A stretch of DNA of 64,000 nucleotides from Flavobacteriales bacterium (GCA_016715895.1 JADJXH010000004.1:1240001-1304000); one strand, 5' to 3'. Counted from the first letter of the stretch, positions 30,376-39,414 are shown. The notes: generated by a model from the letters alone, not told the origin. Made by a program: numbers and translations.

Positions 30376-31434
30376 ATGAAGACGATGAAGCAACGAGGAA
30401 CGTCCGCGGCCGCTGCGCTGCTGTTGGCCCTGGTGGCTCTACCCGCGATGGCGGGCAACCCCGACCGGGCCGGATCGGCCGGTGCCGCGCAGCTGCTGAT
30501 CAACCCATGGGCGCGCAGCGCCGGATGGGGACTGGCCAACACCGCGGCCCTGCGCGGAGTGGAGAGCATGTTCGGCAACGTGGCGGGCCTGGCCCACACG
30601 CGCAAGACGGAAGTGGCCTTTTCCACCAGCCGCTGGCTGGAGGGGTCCGGCGTCACGGTGAACAGCTTCGGGCTTGGGCAGCGCGTGGGAAGCACCGGTG
30701 CCCTGGGCATCAGCGTGATGTCCATGGGCTTCGGGGAGCTGCCGGTGACCACGACGGACCAGCCCGAAGGCGGTCTCGGCAATTTCCGCGTGAGCTACGC
30801 CAACATCGGCGTGGCCTATGCCAAGGGCTTCTCCAACAGCATCTTCGGTGGACTGCTGGTGCGGGTCGTTTCCGAATCCATCGCCGATGCCCGTGCATCG
30901 GGTGTGTGCTTCGATGCGGGCATCAACTATGTCACCGGCGAACGCGATCAGGTGCGCTTTGCCATCGCCCTGAAGAACGTGGGGCCCACCATGCGGTTCG
31001 ACGGCGACGGGATGGCGGTGCAGGGGCTGCTGGTGAGCGGAAGCGATCAGCTCACCCTCGCCAACCGTTCCCAGAAATTCGAGCTTCCATCGATGTTGTC
31101 GATCGGTGGTTCCTACGACTTCAAGCTCGGCGAGATGCACCGGTTGACCCCGGCGCTCACCTTCTTCTCCAACTCCTTCACCCGCGATCAGTTCGTGCTG
31201 GGGGTGGAGTACGCGTTCCGTCGCATCTTCCACCTTCGCGGGGGCTACCTCTGGGAGGAGAACATCACCAGCGATGAGGACCGTGCCACCGTGTTCACCG
31301 GTCCCTCGGGCGGACTCAGCGTGGACCTGCCCTTCGGCAAGGAGAAGCAGAGCGCGATCGCGGTGGACTACGCCTACCGGGCCACCAACCCCTTCAGCGG
31401 GGTGCATCAGATCGGCATCCGTGTGAGCCTCTGA
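30376..31434 (+). CDS. PorV/PorQ-family outer-membrane protein
   Basis: 352 residues, signal peptide MKTMKQRGTSAAAALLLALVALPAMA, then a beta-barrel of the UPF0164/PorV type (SAGAAQLLINPWARSAGWGLA, LRGVESMFGNVAGLA, VSYANIGVAYAKGF, terminal HQIGIRVSL). PorV is the T9SS shuttle that brings cargo from the translocon to the attachment complex; PorV-like paralogues are often encoded next to specific cargo. Third gene of the receptor-secreted protein operon, so it may serve that giant protein. Confidence 0.85.
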   Translation: MKTMKQRGTSAAAALLLALVALPAMAGNPDRAGSAGAAQLLINPWARSAGWGLANTAALRGVESMFGNVAGLAHTRKTEVAFSTSRWLEGSGVTVNSFGLGQRVGSTGALGISVMSMGFGELPVTTTDQPEGGLGNFRVSYANIGVAYAKGFSNSIFGGLLVRVVSESIADARASGVCFDAGINYVTGERDQVRFAIALKNVGPTMRFDGDGMAVQGLLVSGSDQLTLANRSQKFELPSMLSIGGSYDFKLGEMHRLTPALTFFSNSFTRDQFVLGVEYAFRRIFHLRGGYLWEENITSDEDRATVFTGPSGGLSVDLPFGKEKQSAIAVDYAYRATNPFSGVHQIGIRVSL

Positions 31435-31445
31435 TCCGGATCACA

Positions 31446-31453
31446 TATCTTTG
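31446..31453 (+). promoter_or_regulatory. Promoter -7 box for greA
   Basis: Exact TAnnTTTG (TATCTTTG), 50 bp before the greA ATG. Confidence 0.6.
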
Positions 31454-31503
31454 AAGGAAGGGGACCTCTCGGGGTCCTCTTCTCTTCGAATACCCCATCG
31501 ACC

Positions 31504-31977
31504 ATGTCCGGTCCGGCCTACTACACCGAGGAGGGCTTCCGCAAGCTCCAGGAGGAACTGCATCACATGCGCACCGTGGAACGCCCCCACATCAGCCAGC
31601 AGATCGCGGACGCACGCGACAAGGGCGACCTCAGCGAGAACGCCGAGTACCACGCCGCCAAGGAGGAGCAAGGCCTGCTGGAGGCGCGCATCGCCAAGCT
31701 GGAGGAGGTGCTGGCCAATGCCCGCATCATCGATTCCTCCCAGCTCGACGCCTCGCGCGTGTACATCCACTGCAAGGTGGTGGTGCGTCACGTGGACAAT
31801 GACGCGCGCCGCGAGTTCATCCTCGTGGCCGAGAGCGAGGCCGATATCAAGGTGGGCAAGATCAGCGTGAGCTCGCCCATCGGCAAGGGCCTCTTGGGCA
31901 AGAGCAAGGGCGAGGTGGCCGAGATCGTCACCCCCGCCGGCAGCACCCGCTTCGAGATCGTGGAGATCAGCCGCTGA
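31504..31977 (+). CDS. greA: Transcription elongation factor GreA
   Basis: 157 residues, full length. N-terminal coiled coil (YYTEEGFRKLQEELHHM, KGDLSENAEYHAAKEEQ, with the acidic tip residues D and E that stimulate transcript cleavage) and C-terminal FKBP-like domain (ISVSSPIGKGLLGKSKGEVAEI). Rescues backtracked RNA polymerase. Followed 32 bp later by the HIT gene. Confidence 0.97.
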   Translation: MSGPAYYTEEGFRKLQEELHHMRTVERPHISQQIADARDKGDLSENAEYHAAKEEQGLLEARIAKLEEVLANARIIDSSQLDASRVYIHCKVVVRHVDNDARREFILVAESEADIKVGKISVSSPIGKGLLGKSKGEVAEIVTPAGSTRFEIVEISR

Positions 31978-32009
31978 CCCGGTCCGCGCCCTTCCATTCC
32001 TGTACGACG

Positions 32010-32399
32010 ATGGCCAGCATCTTCACCCGCATCATCCGCGGAGAGATCCCCTGCCACAAGGTGGGGGAGGATGATCGCTTTCTGGCCTTCCTGGACATCG
32101 GTCCGTTGCGCGATGGCCACACCCTGGTGGTGCCCAAGCTGGAGGTGGACCGGTTCCTGGATCTGCCGGACGACCTGCTGGCCGGCGTCATGCCGTTCGC
32201 GAAGGAGGTGGGGGCGCGCATCCAACGGGTGGTGCCGTGCGACCGCATCGGGCTGTGCGTGATCGGTCTGGAGGTGCCGCACGCTCACCTGCACCTCGTA
32301 CCGCTGGACCGGATGTCCGACATGGACTTCACACGGCCGAAGCTGCGGCGGACCACCGAGGAGCTGGCCGCCCTCGCGCAGCGCATCCGCGAGGCCTGA
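32010..32399 (+). CDS. HIT-family nucleotide hydrolase
   Basis: 129-residue histidine-triad protein (Hint-like). N-terminal SIFTRIIRGEIPCHKV and the active-site triad region VPHAHLHLVPL with three alternating His. These enzymes hydrolyse aminoacyl- or AMP-phosphoramidates. Probably co-transcribed with greA; convergent with ruvC, only 3 bp between stops. Confidence 0.93.
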   Translation: MASIFTRIIRGEIPCHKVGEDDRFLAFLDIGPLRDGHTLVVPKLEVDRFLDLPDDLLAGVMPFAKEVGARIQRVVPCDRIGLCVIGLEVPHAHLHLVPLDRMSDMDFTRPKLRRTTEELAALAQRIREA

Positions 32400-32402
32400 G
32401 GC

Positions 32403-32981
32403 TCATCCTTTCACCCGGCCGGGGTTGTTGCGCACGAACTGCGACCATCCGCCGCCGCCGCCGCCGCGACCGGAGCGTGCGGGCATCGGGGCCGCCTGTC
32501 CCTGGCTGAACTGATGGCACACGGCCACGGCCAGCGCATCGGTGGCATCCGTGCTGGCCGGTAGTTCGGACACCCCCAGGATGCTGAGGAGCATGGCGGC
32601 CACCTGCTCCTTGGTGGCGCCACCGTGGCCGGTGATGCTCTGCTTGATGCGTGTGGGGGCATATTCCCGCACGGCCACCTCCCGCTGGATCGCCGCGGCG
32701 ATGGCCACGCCCTGGGCCCGGCCGAGCTTCAACATGCTCTGCACGTTCTTGCCGAAGAACTGGGCCTCGATGGCCAGGTCGTCCGGAAGGTGCCGCTCGA
32801 TCAGTTCCGTGGTGTGCCGGTGGATGGCCTGCAGCTTCAGCGTGTGGTCGTCGCCGGTGGCGAAGCGGATGCTGCCCGCCTCCACGAGCGTGATGCGGGC
32901 GCCTTCGGCACGGATCACGCCGAAGCCCATGACGGTCGTTCCGGGGTCGATGCCGAGAATGATGCGCTCGGCCCGGGCCAC
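32403..32981 (-). CDS. ruvC: Holliday junction resolvase RuvC
   Basis: Endonuclease that resolves Holliday junctions with RuvAB. Catalytic acidic residues are visible in ILGIDPGTT, LAIEAQFFGKN and STDATDALAVA. The GTG at 32981 gives 192 residues with a normal N-terminus (VARAERIILGIDPG) and avoids overlap with the divergent gene; the next in-frame ATG, at 33032, adds 17 residues. The Gly/Arg-rich tail (RSGRGGGGGG) is species-specific. Confidence 0.93.
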   Translation of the reverse strand: MARAERIILGIDPGTTVMGFGVIRAEGARITLVEAGSIRFATGDDHTLKLQAIHRHTTELIERHLPDDLAIEAQFFGKNVQSMLKLGRAQGVAIAAAIQREVAVREYAPTRIKQSITGHGGATKEQVAAMLLSILGVSELPASTDATDALAVAVCHQFSQGQAAPMPARSGRGGGGGGWSQFVRNNPGRVKG

Positions 32982-32986
32982 CCTGC

Positions 32987-32994
32987 TATTTTTG
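32987..32994 (+). promoter_or_regulatory. Promoter -7 box for the flippase-like gene
   Basis: Exact TAnnTTTG (TATTTTTG), 14 bp before the ATG at 33009. It abuts the ruvC GTG start, which supports that start choice. Confidence 0.55.
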
Positions 32995-33008
32995 GCCGTC
33001 TTCAGGCC

Positions 33009-33968
33009 ATGGAGCTCATGATCGTTCGACATCCGGTGTGGCGGGCAGGGGCCCGATGGGCGGTCTTCGCGGCCACCCTCGTCTGGCTGGCCCATGCCGC
33101 GGCCGGAGCCGAAGGTACGTCCTGGTCGGTGGCCGTGGTGGGCGCATGGGCCTGGGTGATCATCCCGGCCGTGGCCGTACTGGCCGTGGTCAATTGGTGG
33201 CTCGAATCCGTCAAGTGGCGGCACCTGATGCGCCCGTTGGTCCGGCTCTCGGGACCCCAGGCGTTCCGCGCCACGATCAGCGGCACCACCCTGGGCCTGG
33301 TGACGCCCAACCGGACCGGTGAGTTCCTGGGCCGCATCGCGCACCTGCCGGCGCCCCTGCGCACCCGAGCCGCGCTCGCCTCCCTGCCCGGAAGCATCGC
33401 CCAGTTCGCCGTCACCATGGTGGCGGGTGCGCTGGGCGTGTTGGTGCTGTGGGGGCCGGTCTCCGCGCTTCTGCCGGTGCATCCTGCGCTCCTGCTCGTG
33501 CCGGCGGCCATCATCGCGGTGCCCTCCGTGCTGCTCGTGCGGCCGGCGCGATTGGCCGGGCTCCTGCTGCACCTGCCCTTCCCCGGCGCCGTGCGGAGAG
33601 GCTTGAGCGCCCTCGCCGAAGGGCAGGGCGTTCCCTCCCCGGCCCTCCTCGGCTTGAGCGCCATGCGCTACCTGGTCTTCTCGCTGCAGTTCGTGCTGCT
33701 GCTGTGGCTGTTCGCCCCCCAAGTGGCCTGGCCCTACGCATGCGGGGCCGTGCCCGTCATCTTCCTCATCACCACCCTGGTGCCCACGGCCGTGCTCACG
33801 GAGCTCGGGGTGCGCGGTTCGGTGGCCGTGGCGGTGCTGGCGCCCTTGCAGGTGGACCCCCTTCCGGTGTTGTCGGCCACCTTCACGCTCTGGCTGGCGA
33901 ACCTGGCCCTTCCGGCCGTCATCGGCGGCGTGATGCTGGTGGGGCTGCGCCGGAGCACCACGGCATGA
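33009..33968 (+). CDS. Flippase-like membrane protein (UPF0104 type)
   Basis: 319 residues, about eight membrane helices, of the lysylphosphatidylglycerol-synthase transmembrane family. Family-like block: LVTPNRTGEFLGRIAHL (the PxRxGE motif), followed by LPGSIAQFAVT and a late TELGVRGS. Its stop overlaps the start of the GT2 gene (ATGA), so the pair are coupled; together they may build and move a glycolipid or envelope sugar. Substrate unknown. Confidence 0.8.
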   Translation: MELMIVRHPVWRAGARWAVFAATLVWLAHAAAGAEGTSWSVAVVGAWAWVIIPAVAVLAVVNWWLESVKWRHLMRPLVRLSGPQAFRATISGTTLGLVTPNRTGEFLGRIAHLPAPLRTRAALASLPGSIAQFAVTMVAGALGVLVLWGPVSALLPVHPALLLVPAAIIAVPSVLLVRPARLAGLLLHLPFPGAVRRGLSALAEGQGVPSPALLGLSAMRYLVFSLQFVLLLWLFAPQVAWPYACGAVPVIFLITTLVPTAVLTELGVRGSVAVAVLAPLQVDPLPVLSATFTLWLANLALPAVIGGVMLVGLRRSTTA

Positions 33969-35100
33969 GCGGCTGGCTCCTCTGGCTGCTGGCCCTGCTG
34001 GGACTGTCCCTGTTCTTCGCCGCGCTGGTCAGGCAATGGACGCACGTGTTCCGCGCGGCGCTGAGCCCGGACCAAGGCCCTGCGGAACCCGTGCACATGA
34101 GCGTGCTGGTGCCGGCACGCAACGAGGCCGGGCGCATCACCCTGCTGCTTCAGGACCTGGCCGCGCAGGCACCCGTTCGGCCCGATGAGGTGATCGTGGT
34201 GGATGATGCCTCGGAGGACGGCACCCTGGCCCAGGCACGGTCGATGGCCACCCGCTGGCCTGCGCTCCGGGTGTTGTCCTGCAGGGTGCCCACGGCAAGA
34301 AAGCGGCGCTGGAGGCGGGCATGGCGGTGGCCGCGCATCCGGTGGTGCTGTTCACGGACGCGGACGTTCGGTCCGGACCCGGGCGGCTTGCCGCCTTCGG
34401 CAGGGCCTGGGCGTTCAGCGCCCCCGATCTGCTTCTCGGCCCCGTCTTCGTGCGCGAGGCCCATGGCCTGATGGGCCGCTACCAGCGCGAGGAGCAGGCC
34501 GTGCTGCTGGGTGTGAGCGCTGGTAGCGCGCTGAGCGGAACGGCCCTGCTGGCCAACGGGGCGAACCTGGCCGTGCGTCGGTCGGTGTTCGCGGCCATGG
34601 GTGGATACGCGGCGGACAGGCACTGGGCCTCGGGTGATGACATGTTCCTCCTGCGGCGTGTGCAGCGGTCCGGTGGACGGATCGCCTTCGTGGCGGAGCC
34701 TGCCGCGGCCGTGGAGGTGGAGCCCGCGGCAGGCCTGGCGGATTGGGCGCGGCAGCGCCTTCGCTGGGCCGGCAAGCTGCGGGCCTATCCGGCACCGGGC
34801 GCGTTCGCGTTCGGCGCGCTGTCCATCGGTCTGCCCTGGGCCCTGACCTGGTCCACGATCCTGGTCCTCGACCGGCGGCCCGGCGATGACCTGGGCTGGT
34901 CGTGGGCCTTGCTGGTGCTGGGGTGGTCCGCCTGGCTGGGACCCGCCCTGGGCCTGGTGCAGGTGGCCAAGGAGCTGCAAGGCCTCCGGCACAGGCCGGT
35001 GGGTACCCTCATCGCCCTGCTCGGCATGGCGTTCTCCGCCCCGCTCATCGCGGCGATCGCCCTGGTGCTGCGTCCCCGGTGGAAGGGACGACGGACCTGA
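33965..35100 (+). CDS. GT2-family glycosyltransferase, frameshifted
   Basis: Membrane-bound glycosyltransferase, 378 residues when one base is restored between 34278 and 34290 (a third C after TCC gives LQGAHGKKAALEAGM). N-terminal anchor MSGWLLWLLALLGLSLFF; GT-A motifs VLVPARNEA, VVDDASED, TDADV, the GDDMFLLRRV acid block and QRLRW (QxxRW); two or three C-terminal helices. As given, translation leaves the family frame after about 105 residues. Overlaps the upstream flippase-like gene by 4 bp. Confidence 0.85.
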
Positions 35101-35106
35101 ACAGCC

Positions 35107-35493
35107 CTAGAACGGCAGGTCGTCCTCGTCGCCGGCGGGCATGTCCGCCATCGTCGGTGGTGGCGGGGCCTGGAAGCCGCCTGCCGCCGCGGCCGGGGGC
35201 GCCGACGCGCCGCTGCGGTCGATCCGGTTGCCGCTCAGGCTCAGGAAGTACTTGGTCACTCCATCGCGGCCCGTCCACTCGCGCCCGTTCACATAACAGG
35301 TCACGCTCACCTCATCACCCGGCTTGAAGGGGTCCAGCAGGCCGGTGCGGTCCTGGGTGAATTCGATGGGGATGTGCTGCGGCCGTTGACCGGAGGGTTC
35401 GGTGATCACGAGCTCGCGCTTGCGGAAGGAGGGGCTCACCTCCTGGGTCTTGCCGACCACCTTCACGGTGCCGGTGATGGTGACTTGTGCCAT
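35107..35493 (-). CDS. DUF3127 OB-fold protein, SSB-like
   Basis: 128 residues. N-terminal OB-fold domain of the DUF3127 type (VTITGTVKVVGKTQEVS, DEVSVTCYVNGREW, FLSLSGNRID) followed by a Pro/Ala linker and an acidic tip GDEDDLPF that closely mimics the DDDIPF tail by which SSB recruits replication and repair proteins. The role is probably single-strand DNA binding or partner docking; this is inference. Confidence 0.85.
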   Translation of the reverse strand: MAQVTITGTVKVVGKTQEVSPSFRKRELVITEPSGQRPQHIPIEFTQDRTGLLDPFKPGDEVSVTCYVNGREWTGRDGVTKYFLSLSGNRIDRSGASAPPAAAAGGFQAPPPPTMADMPAGDEDDLPF

Positions 35494-35507
35494 GGGACGA
35501 AGATGCG

Positions 35508-36407
35508 TTATCGGTCGTTGAAGGCCAGAACGGTGAGCAGCGCCTGCTCCACCTTGCCGGCCAGGAGAAGCTGGTGCGCGCGGTGATGCAGGGCGGCGCG
35601 GAGGTCATCGTTCCGGCCTTGGTGCTGGATGAAGAGGTCGGCGAGCTCGGTGAGCTTGTGCTCGTTCACCCGGGTCTCATCAGGCAGGGCCGTCACGGCG
35701 CCGAGGCGTCCGAGGTCGCTGCCGGTGAGCACGGGGCTCTCGCGCACGTCCCGCGGAAGGGCGTCCACCCCGATGCCGATCTCGCGGGCCGGCTGGGGCA
35801 GTTCGAACAGGGCCTCCCCGTGGGCCCGCACGTAGAAGTGCCCGCCCATGCGGCCCACCAGATCGATCCGCCGCTGGTCGATGCGGCCGCGGGCGTCGAG
35901 CACGGCCTCATCGATGTGCAGGAGCACCACCTCGCAGAGCACCAGGTTGCCCGCCCCGCCGCCGGTGCCGGTCTCGATCACCTGCTTCACCATGCACTCG
36001 AACTGCACGGGGCTCTCCTTCACGCGGAAGGGGCGCACCTTCTCGGCAGGCAGCATGGTGAAGCCGGCCTTCTCGAACTCGTTCACCCCGGGCGGGTATT
36101 CGGTGCTGGCCAGCGAGGCCTGGTGCACCATGGCGTAGGTGACCACATTGATCACCACCTCGGGGTGGGCCTTCACGTTGTGGTAGCTGTCCTTCGTGCT
36201 GTTGTCGCGGCCGCGGCGGGCCGGGCTGAAGATGAGCAGCGGGGGGTTCGCGCCGAAGACGTTGAAGAAGCTGAACGGACTGAGGTTGGGACGGCCGTCA
36301 GCGTCGATCGTGCTGGCGAAGGCCACGGGCCGGGGCCCTACGGCTCCCACCAGGTGGGCGTGCAGTTCGGGCACGGCCAGGTCGGCGGGGGCCAGGCGCT
36401 TCATCAT
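35508..36407 (-). CDS. Flavin reductase-like FMN-binding protein
   Basis: 299-residue split-barrel flavoprotein. GPRPVAFASTIDADGRPNLSPFSFFN and ARRGRDNSTKDSYHNV are the FMN-binding blocks of the flavin reductase-like/DIM6 family; a C-terminal helical extension (about 215-299) is lineage-specific. Donor and acceptor unknown. TACCTTCG lies 9 bp before the ATG. Confidence 0.85.
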   Translation of the reverse strand: MMKRLAPADLAVPELHAHLVGAVGPRPVAFASTIDADGRPNLSPFSFFNVFGANPPLLIFSPARRGRDNSTKDSYHNVKAHPEVVINVVTYAMVHQASLASTEYPPGVNEFEKAGFTMLPAEKVRPFRVKESPVQFECMVKQVIETGTGGGAGNLVLCEVVLLHIDEAVLDARGRIDQRRIDLVGRMGGHFYVRAHGEALFELPQPAREIGIGVDALPRDVRESPVLTGSDLGRLGAVTALPDETRVNEHKLTELADLFIQHQGRNDDLRAALHHRAHQLLLAGKVEQALLTVLAFNDR

Positions 36408-36416
36408 GGCGGTGGG

Positions 36417-36424
36417 CGAAGGTA
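36417..36424 (-). promoter_or_regulatory. Promoter -7 box for the flavin reductase-like gene
   Basis: Reverse-strand TACCTTCG, 9 bp from the ATG; back to back with the tRNA promoter. Confidence 0.55.
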
Positions 36425-36442
36425 AGGGTACCCCTGATCGGC

Positions 36443-36450
36443 TACCTTTG
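36443..36450 (+). promoter_or_regulatory. Promoter -7 box for tRNA-Leu
   Basis: Exact TACCTTTG, 17 bp before the tRNA 5' end. Confidence 0.6.
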
Positions 36451-36467
36451 CCGCCCTTTTCGGAACC

Positions 36468-36549
36468 ACGGACGTGGCGGAATTGGTAGACGCGCCAGAC
36501 TTAGGATCTGGTACCGCAAGGTGTGGGGGTTCGAGTCCCCCCGTCCGTA
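36468..36549 (+). tRNA. tRNA-Leu (anticodon TAG)
   Basis: Acceptor ACGGACG pairs with CGTCCGT, discriminator A at 36549. D-loop GGAATTGGTAGAC, anticodon stem CCAGA/TCTGG with loop CTTAGGA (anticodon TAG at 36502-36504), a class II variable arm, and T-stem GGGGG-TTCGAGT-CCCCC. CCA is not fully encoded. Reads CUA and other CUN leucine codons. Confidence 0.98.
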
Positions 36550-36606
36550 CCTGACCGCGCGGCCACGGCCCGCCCGAACGACCCCGTATCCAAAGATCCC
36601 ATCGCC

Positions 36607-37962
36607 ATGCAGATCGAACGCGAAGAGACCGGCACCCTCACCGCCACCCTGAAGCTCACGCTCTCCCCCGAGGACTATGCCCCCGGCGTGGAGAAGGCCC
36701 TCAAGGAGCAACGGAAGAACGCCTCATGGCCCGGGTTCCGACCCGGGCAGGTGCCCATGACCATCGTGAAAAAGCGCGTGGGCAAGGCCGTGCTGGTGAA
36801 CGAGGTGGAGCGCCTGATCGGCGAACAGCTCAACAGCTACATCCGCGACAACGGCATCCGTGTGCTGGGTCAGCCGCTGCCGAGCAACGGTGGCCTGGAG
36901 GCCAACGACTGGGACAACCCGGGTGAGCTTCGCTTCCGGTACGACATGGGGCTGGCTCCGGCGCTGGACGTTGAGCTGGACGCGAAACTGGGCGTGGAGA
37001 TGCCGGTGGTGAACGTCACGGATGAGCTCGTGGGACGCGAGGTGGCCGACATGCAGCGGCGCTTCGGCCGGCTGGCCACCGTGGAGCAAAGCGCCGGCAC
37101 GGACATGCTCCTGGGCGACCTCATCGAGCTCGATGCGGCCGGCGCCATCATGCCCGGAGGCCTGATGAACCGCACCACGATCAGCCTGGAGTTCCTCAAG
37201 GATGAAGCCGCGCGCGCCCTGCTGACGGGCAAGGCCGTGGGTGACGAGGTGGTGCTGGCGCCGGGATCGATCAGCGATGGCCACGATGACCTGGCGCGCA
37301 TGTTCAACACGGACCATGAGCGAGTGCACCACCTGGCGGGCCAGGTGCTCTTCCGCGTCGCGGAGATCAAGCGCATGGAGCCTCTTCCGCTCGGCCCTGA
37401 GCTCTTCGACCGGGTCTATGGTCAGGGCGCCGTGGCGGATGAGGCCGCGTTCCGCGCCAAGGTGAAGGAGGGCCTGGAGGCCATGTTCCGCCGCGATGGC
37501 GAGCGGCTCTTCAAGCGGCTGGTGATGAAGCGGCTGCAGGAGCAGGCGGCCATCGACCTGCCCGATCACTTCCTGAAGCGATGGATCATGGAGACCAGCG
37601 AGAAGCCCATCACGCCCGAGCAGCTCGAACAGGGCTACACGGCCTACGCTGACGGGCTCAAGCGGCAGTTGCTCGAGGATCGTGTGGTCGAGAAGTACGG
37701 ACTGGAGGCCAAGGGGGAGGAGCTGGACGCCTTCGCGAAGCGCTACATCGCCGATCAGTTCGGCCAATATGGCATGCCCGCGCCGGAAGGCGAGGAGATG
37801 CAGCGCATGGCCGGCCGTTTGCTGGGCGACCGCGAGCAGCTCAAGCGCATGCGCGACACCATCGTGGACCAGAAGCTCACCGTGCACTTCCGCACCCTGC
37901 TCCGACCGCAGGAGCGGCCTGTCAGCTACGAGGAGTTCGTAACCTTGGCCCGGACGGCCTAG
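36607..37962 (+). CDS. tig: Trigger factor
   Basis: Ribosome-associated chaperone and peptidyl-prolyl isomerase. 451 residues. N-terminal ribosome-binding domain with the FRPGQVPMTIVKK signature (GFRxGKxP-like), a degenerate PPIase domain (about 150-245), and a helical C-terminal cage. Start ATG 36607 begins MQIEREETGTL. First of tig-clpP-clpP-clpX, the classical protein folding/degradation order. Confidence 0.95.
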   Translation: MQIEREETGTLTATLKLTLSPEDYAPGVEKALKEQRKNASWPGFRPGQVPMTIVKKRVGKAVLVNEVERLIGEQLNSYIRDNGIRVLGQPLPSNGGLEANDWDNPGELRFRYDMGLAPALDVELDAKLGVEMPVVNVTDELVGREVADMQRRFGRLATVEQSAGTDMLLGDLIELDAAGAIMPGGLMNRTTISLEFLKDEAARALLTGKAVGDEVVLAPGSISDGHDDLARMFNTDHERVHHLAGQVLFRVAEIKRMEPLPLGPELFDRVYGQGAVADEAAFRAKVKEGLEAMFRRDGERLFKRLVMKRLQEQAAIDLPDHFLKRWIMETSEKPITPEQLEQGYTAYADGLKRQLLEDRVVEKYGLEAKGEELDAFAKRYIADQFGQYGMPAPEGEEMQRMAGRLLGDREQLKRMRDTIVDQKLTVHFRTLLRPQERPVSYEEFVTLARTA

Positions 37963-38000
37963 CGCACGGCGGCCGCCGCACCACCTTCGCTCCGGCACCG

Positions 38001-38666
38001 ATGCATCCACCCGACGAGTTCCTCAAGTACGCCGTGAAGCATCGCGGCATCCCCGGCACCACGCTGGGCGGTTACATCAACGCCTCGCTCACCCCGTACA
38101 TCATCGAAGAGCGCAAGTTGAACGTGGCGCAGATGGACGTGTTCAGCCGGCTGATGATGGACCGCATCATCTTCCTGGGCACGGCGGTGGACGACGAGGT
38201 GGCCAACATCATCCAGGCCCAGCTGCTGTTCCTGGAGAGCGTGGACGCCAAGAAGGACATCCAGATCTACCTGAACAGCCCGGGCGGGGAGGTGTACGCG
38301 GGTCTGGGCATCTACGACACCATGCAGTACATCAACCCGGACGTGGCCACCATCTGCACGGGCATGGCCGCCAGCTTCGGGGCCGTGCTGCTGTGCGCAG
38401 GCGCCAAAGGCAAGCGCAGTGCGCTGAAGCACGCGCGGGTGATGATCCACCAGCCGCTGGGCGGCACCCAGGGCCAGGCCTCGGACATGGAGATCGCCAT
38501 CAACGAGGTGCGGAAGGTGAAGAAGGAGCTCTACACGATCATCAGCGAGCATACGGGTCAGCCGTACGAGCGCATCGAGAAGGACAGCGACCGCGACCAC
38601 TGGATGACCTCCGCGGAGGCAAAGGAGTACGGCCTCATCGACGAGCTGCTCGTACGGTCGCGCTGA
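38001..38666 (+). CDS. clpP: ClpP protease subunit, copy 1
   Basis: Serine protease of the Clp complex, 221 residues. Catalytic Ser in TGMAASFGA, His in MIHQPLGG, Asp in EKDSDRDHW; hydrophobic N-terminal loop and YLNSPGGEVYAGLGIYD as in the family. About 83% identical to the next gene. CACCTTCG lies just upstream. Together the copies could form mixed or separate tetradecamers. Confidence 0.95.
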   Translation: MHPPDEFLKYAVKHRGIPGTTLGGYINASLTPYIIEERKLNVAQMDVFSRLMMDRIIFLGTAVDDEVANIIQAQLLFLESVDAKKDIQIYLNSPGGEVYAGLGIYDTMQYINPDVATICTGMAASFGAVLLCAGAKGKRSALKHARVMIHQPLGGTQGQASDMEIAINEVRKVKKELYTIISEHTGQPYERIEKDSDRDHWMTSAEAKEYGLIDELLVRSR

Positions 38667-38691
38667 GCACACGAACGAACCCATTGAACGC

Positions 38692-39360
38692 ATGTTCCCC
38701 AAGGACGAATTCCTGAAGTATGCGGTGAAGCACCGCGGCATCACCAGCACCGCGCTGGGCGGCTACATCACCAGCTCGATGACCCCCTACATCATCGAGG
38801 AGCGCCAGTTGAACGTGGCGCAGATGGACGTGTTCAGCCGGTTGATGATGGACCGCATCATCTTTCTGGGCACGGCCATCAACGACCAGGTGGCCAACAT
38901 CATCCAGGCCCAGCTGCTGTTCCTGGAGAGCGTGGACGCCAAGAAGGACATCCAGATCTACCTGAACAGCCCGGGCGGTGGGGTGTACGCGGGTCTGGGC
39001 ATCTATGACACCATGCAGTACATCAATCCGGACGTGGCCACCATCTGCACGGGCATGGCCGCCAGCATGGGTGCGGTGCTGCTGTGCGCAGGCGCCAAGG
39101 GCAAACGCAGCGCGCTGAAGCATGCCCGGGTGATGATCCACCAGCCCATGGGCGGTGCCGAAGGTCAGGCCAGCGACATGGAGATCACGGTGAACGAGAT
39201 CAAGAAGCTCAAGAAGGAGCTGTACGAGATCATCAGCAACCACAGCGGCCAGCCCTTTGAGAAGGTGGAGAAGGACGGCGACCGGGATTACTGGATGATC
39301 GCCGAGGAGGCCAAGGCCTACGGCATGATCGACGAACTGCTCGTGAAGCATACCAAGTAA
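38692..39360 (+). CDS. clpP: ClpP protease subunit, copy 2
   Basis: 222 residues; Ser (TGMAASMGA), His (MIHQPMGG) and Asp (EKDGDRDYW) all kept, so both copies look active. Long stretches (for example DAKKDIQIYLNSPGG) are identical at the DNA level to copy 1, pointing to recent duplication or gene conversion. 25 bp separate the two genes. Followed by a strong hairpin and clpX. Confidence 0.95.
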   Translation: MFPKDEFLKYAVKHRGITSTALGGYITSSMTPYIIEERQLNVAQMDVFSRLMMDRIIFLGTAINDQVANIIQAQLLFLESVDAKKDIQIYLNSPGGGVYAGLGIYDTMQYINPDVATICTGMAASMGAVLLCAGAKGKRSALKHARVMIHQPMGGAEGQASDMEITVNEIKKLKKELYEIISNHSGQPFEKVEKDGDRDYWMIAEEAKAYGMIDELLVKHTK

Positions 39361-39382
39361 GGCCCTGAACAGCAGCCATATG

Positions 39383-39414
39383 CGGCGGCCGGGTGCAACT
39401 TCACCCGGCCGCCG
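39383..39414 (+). terminator. Hairpin between clpP copy 2 and clpX
   Basis: Perfect 13-bp stem CGGCGGCCGGGTG / CACCCGGCCGCCG with a 6-nt loop, no T-run. TATCTTGG (39418-39425) directly after it could restart transcription for clpX. Confidence 0.6.

Noticed and set aside
32982..33032. Upstream ATG start for ruvC at 33032
   Set aside because: It would run through the -7 box and start codon of the divergent flippase-like gene and add 17 residues not typical of RuvC; GTG 32981 fits better, though not proven.
38001..39360. Assembly duplication of clpP
   Set aside because: The copies differ at about 17% of residues and in start and end sequences, so they are real paralogues.
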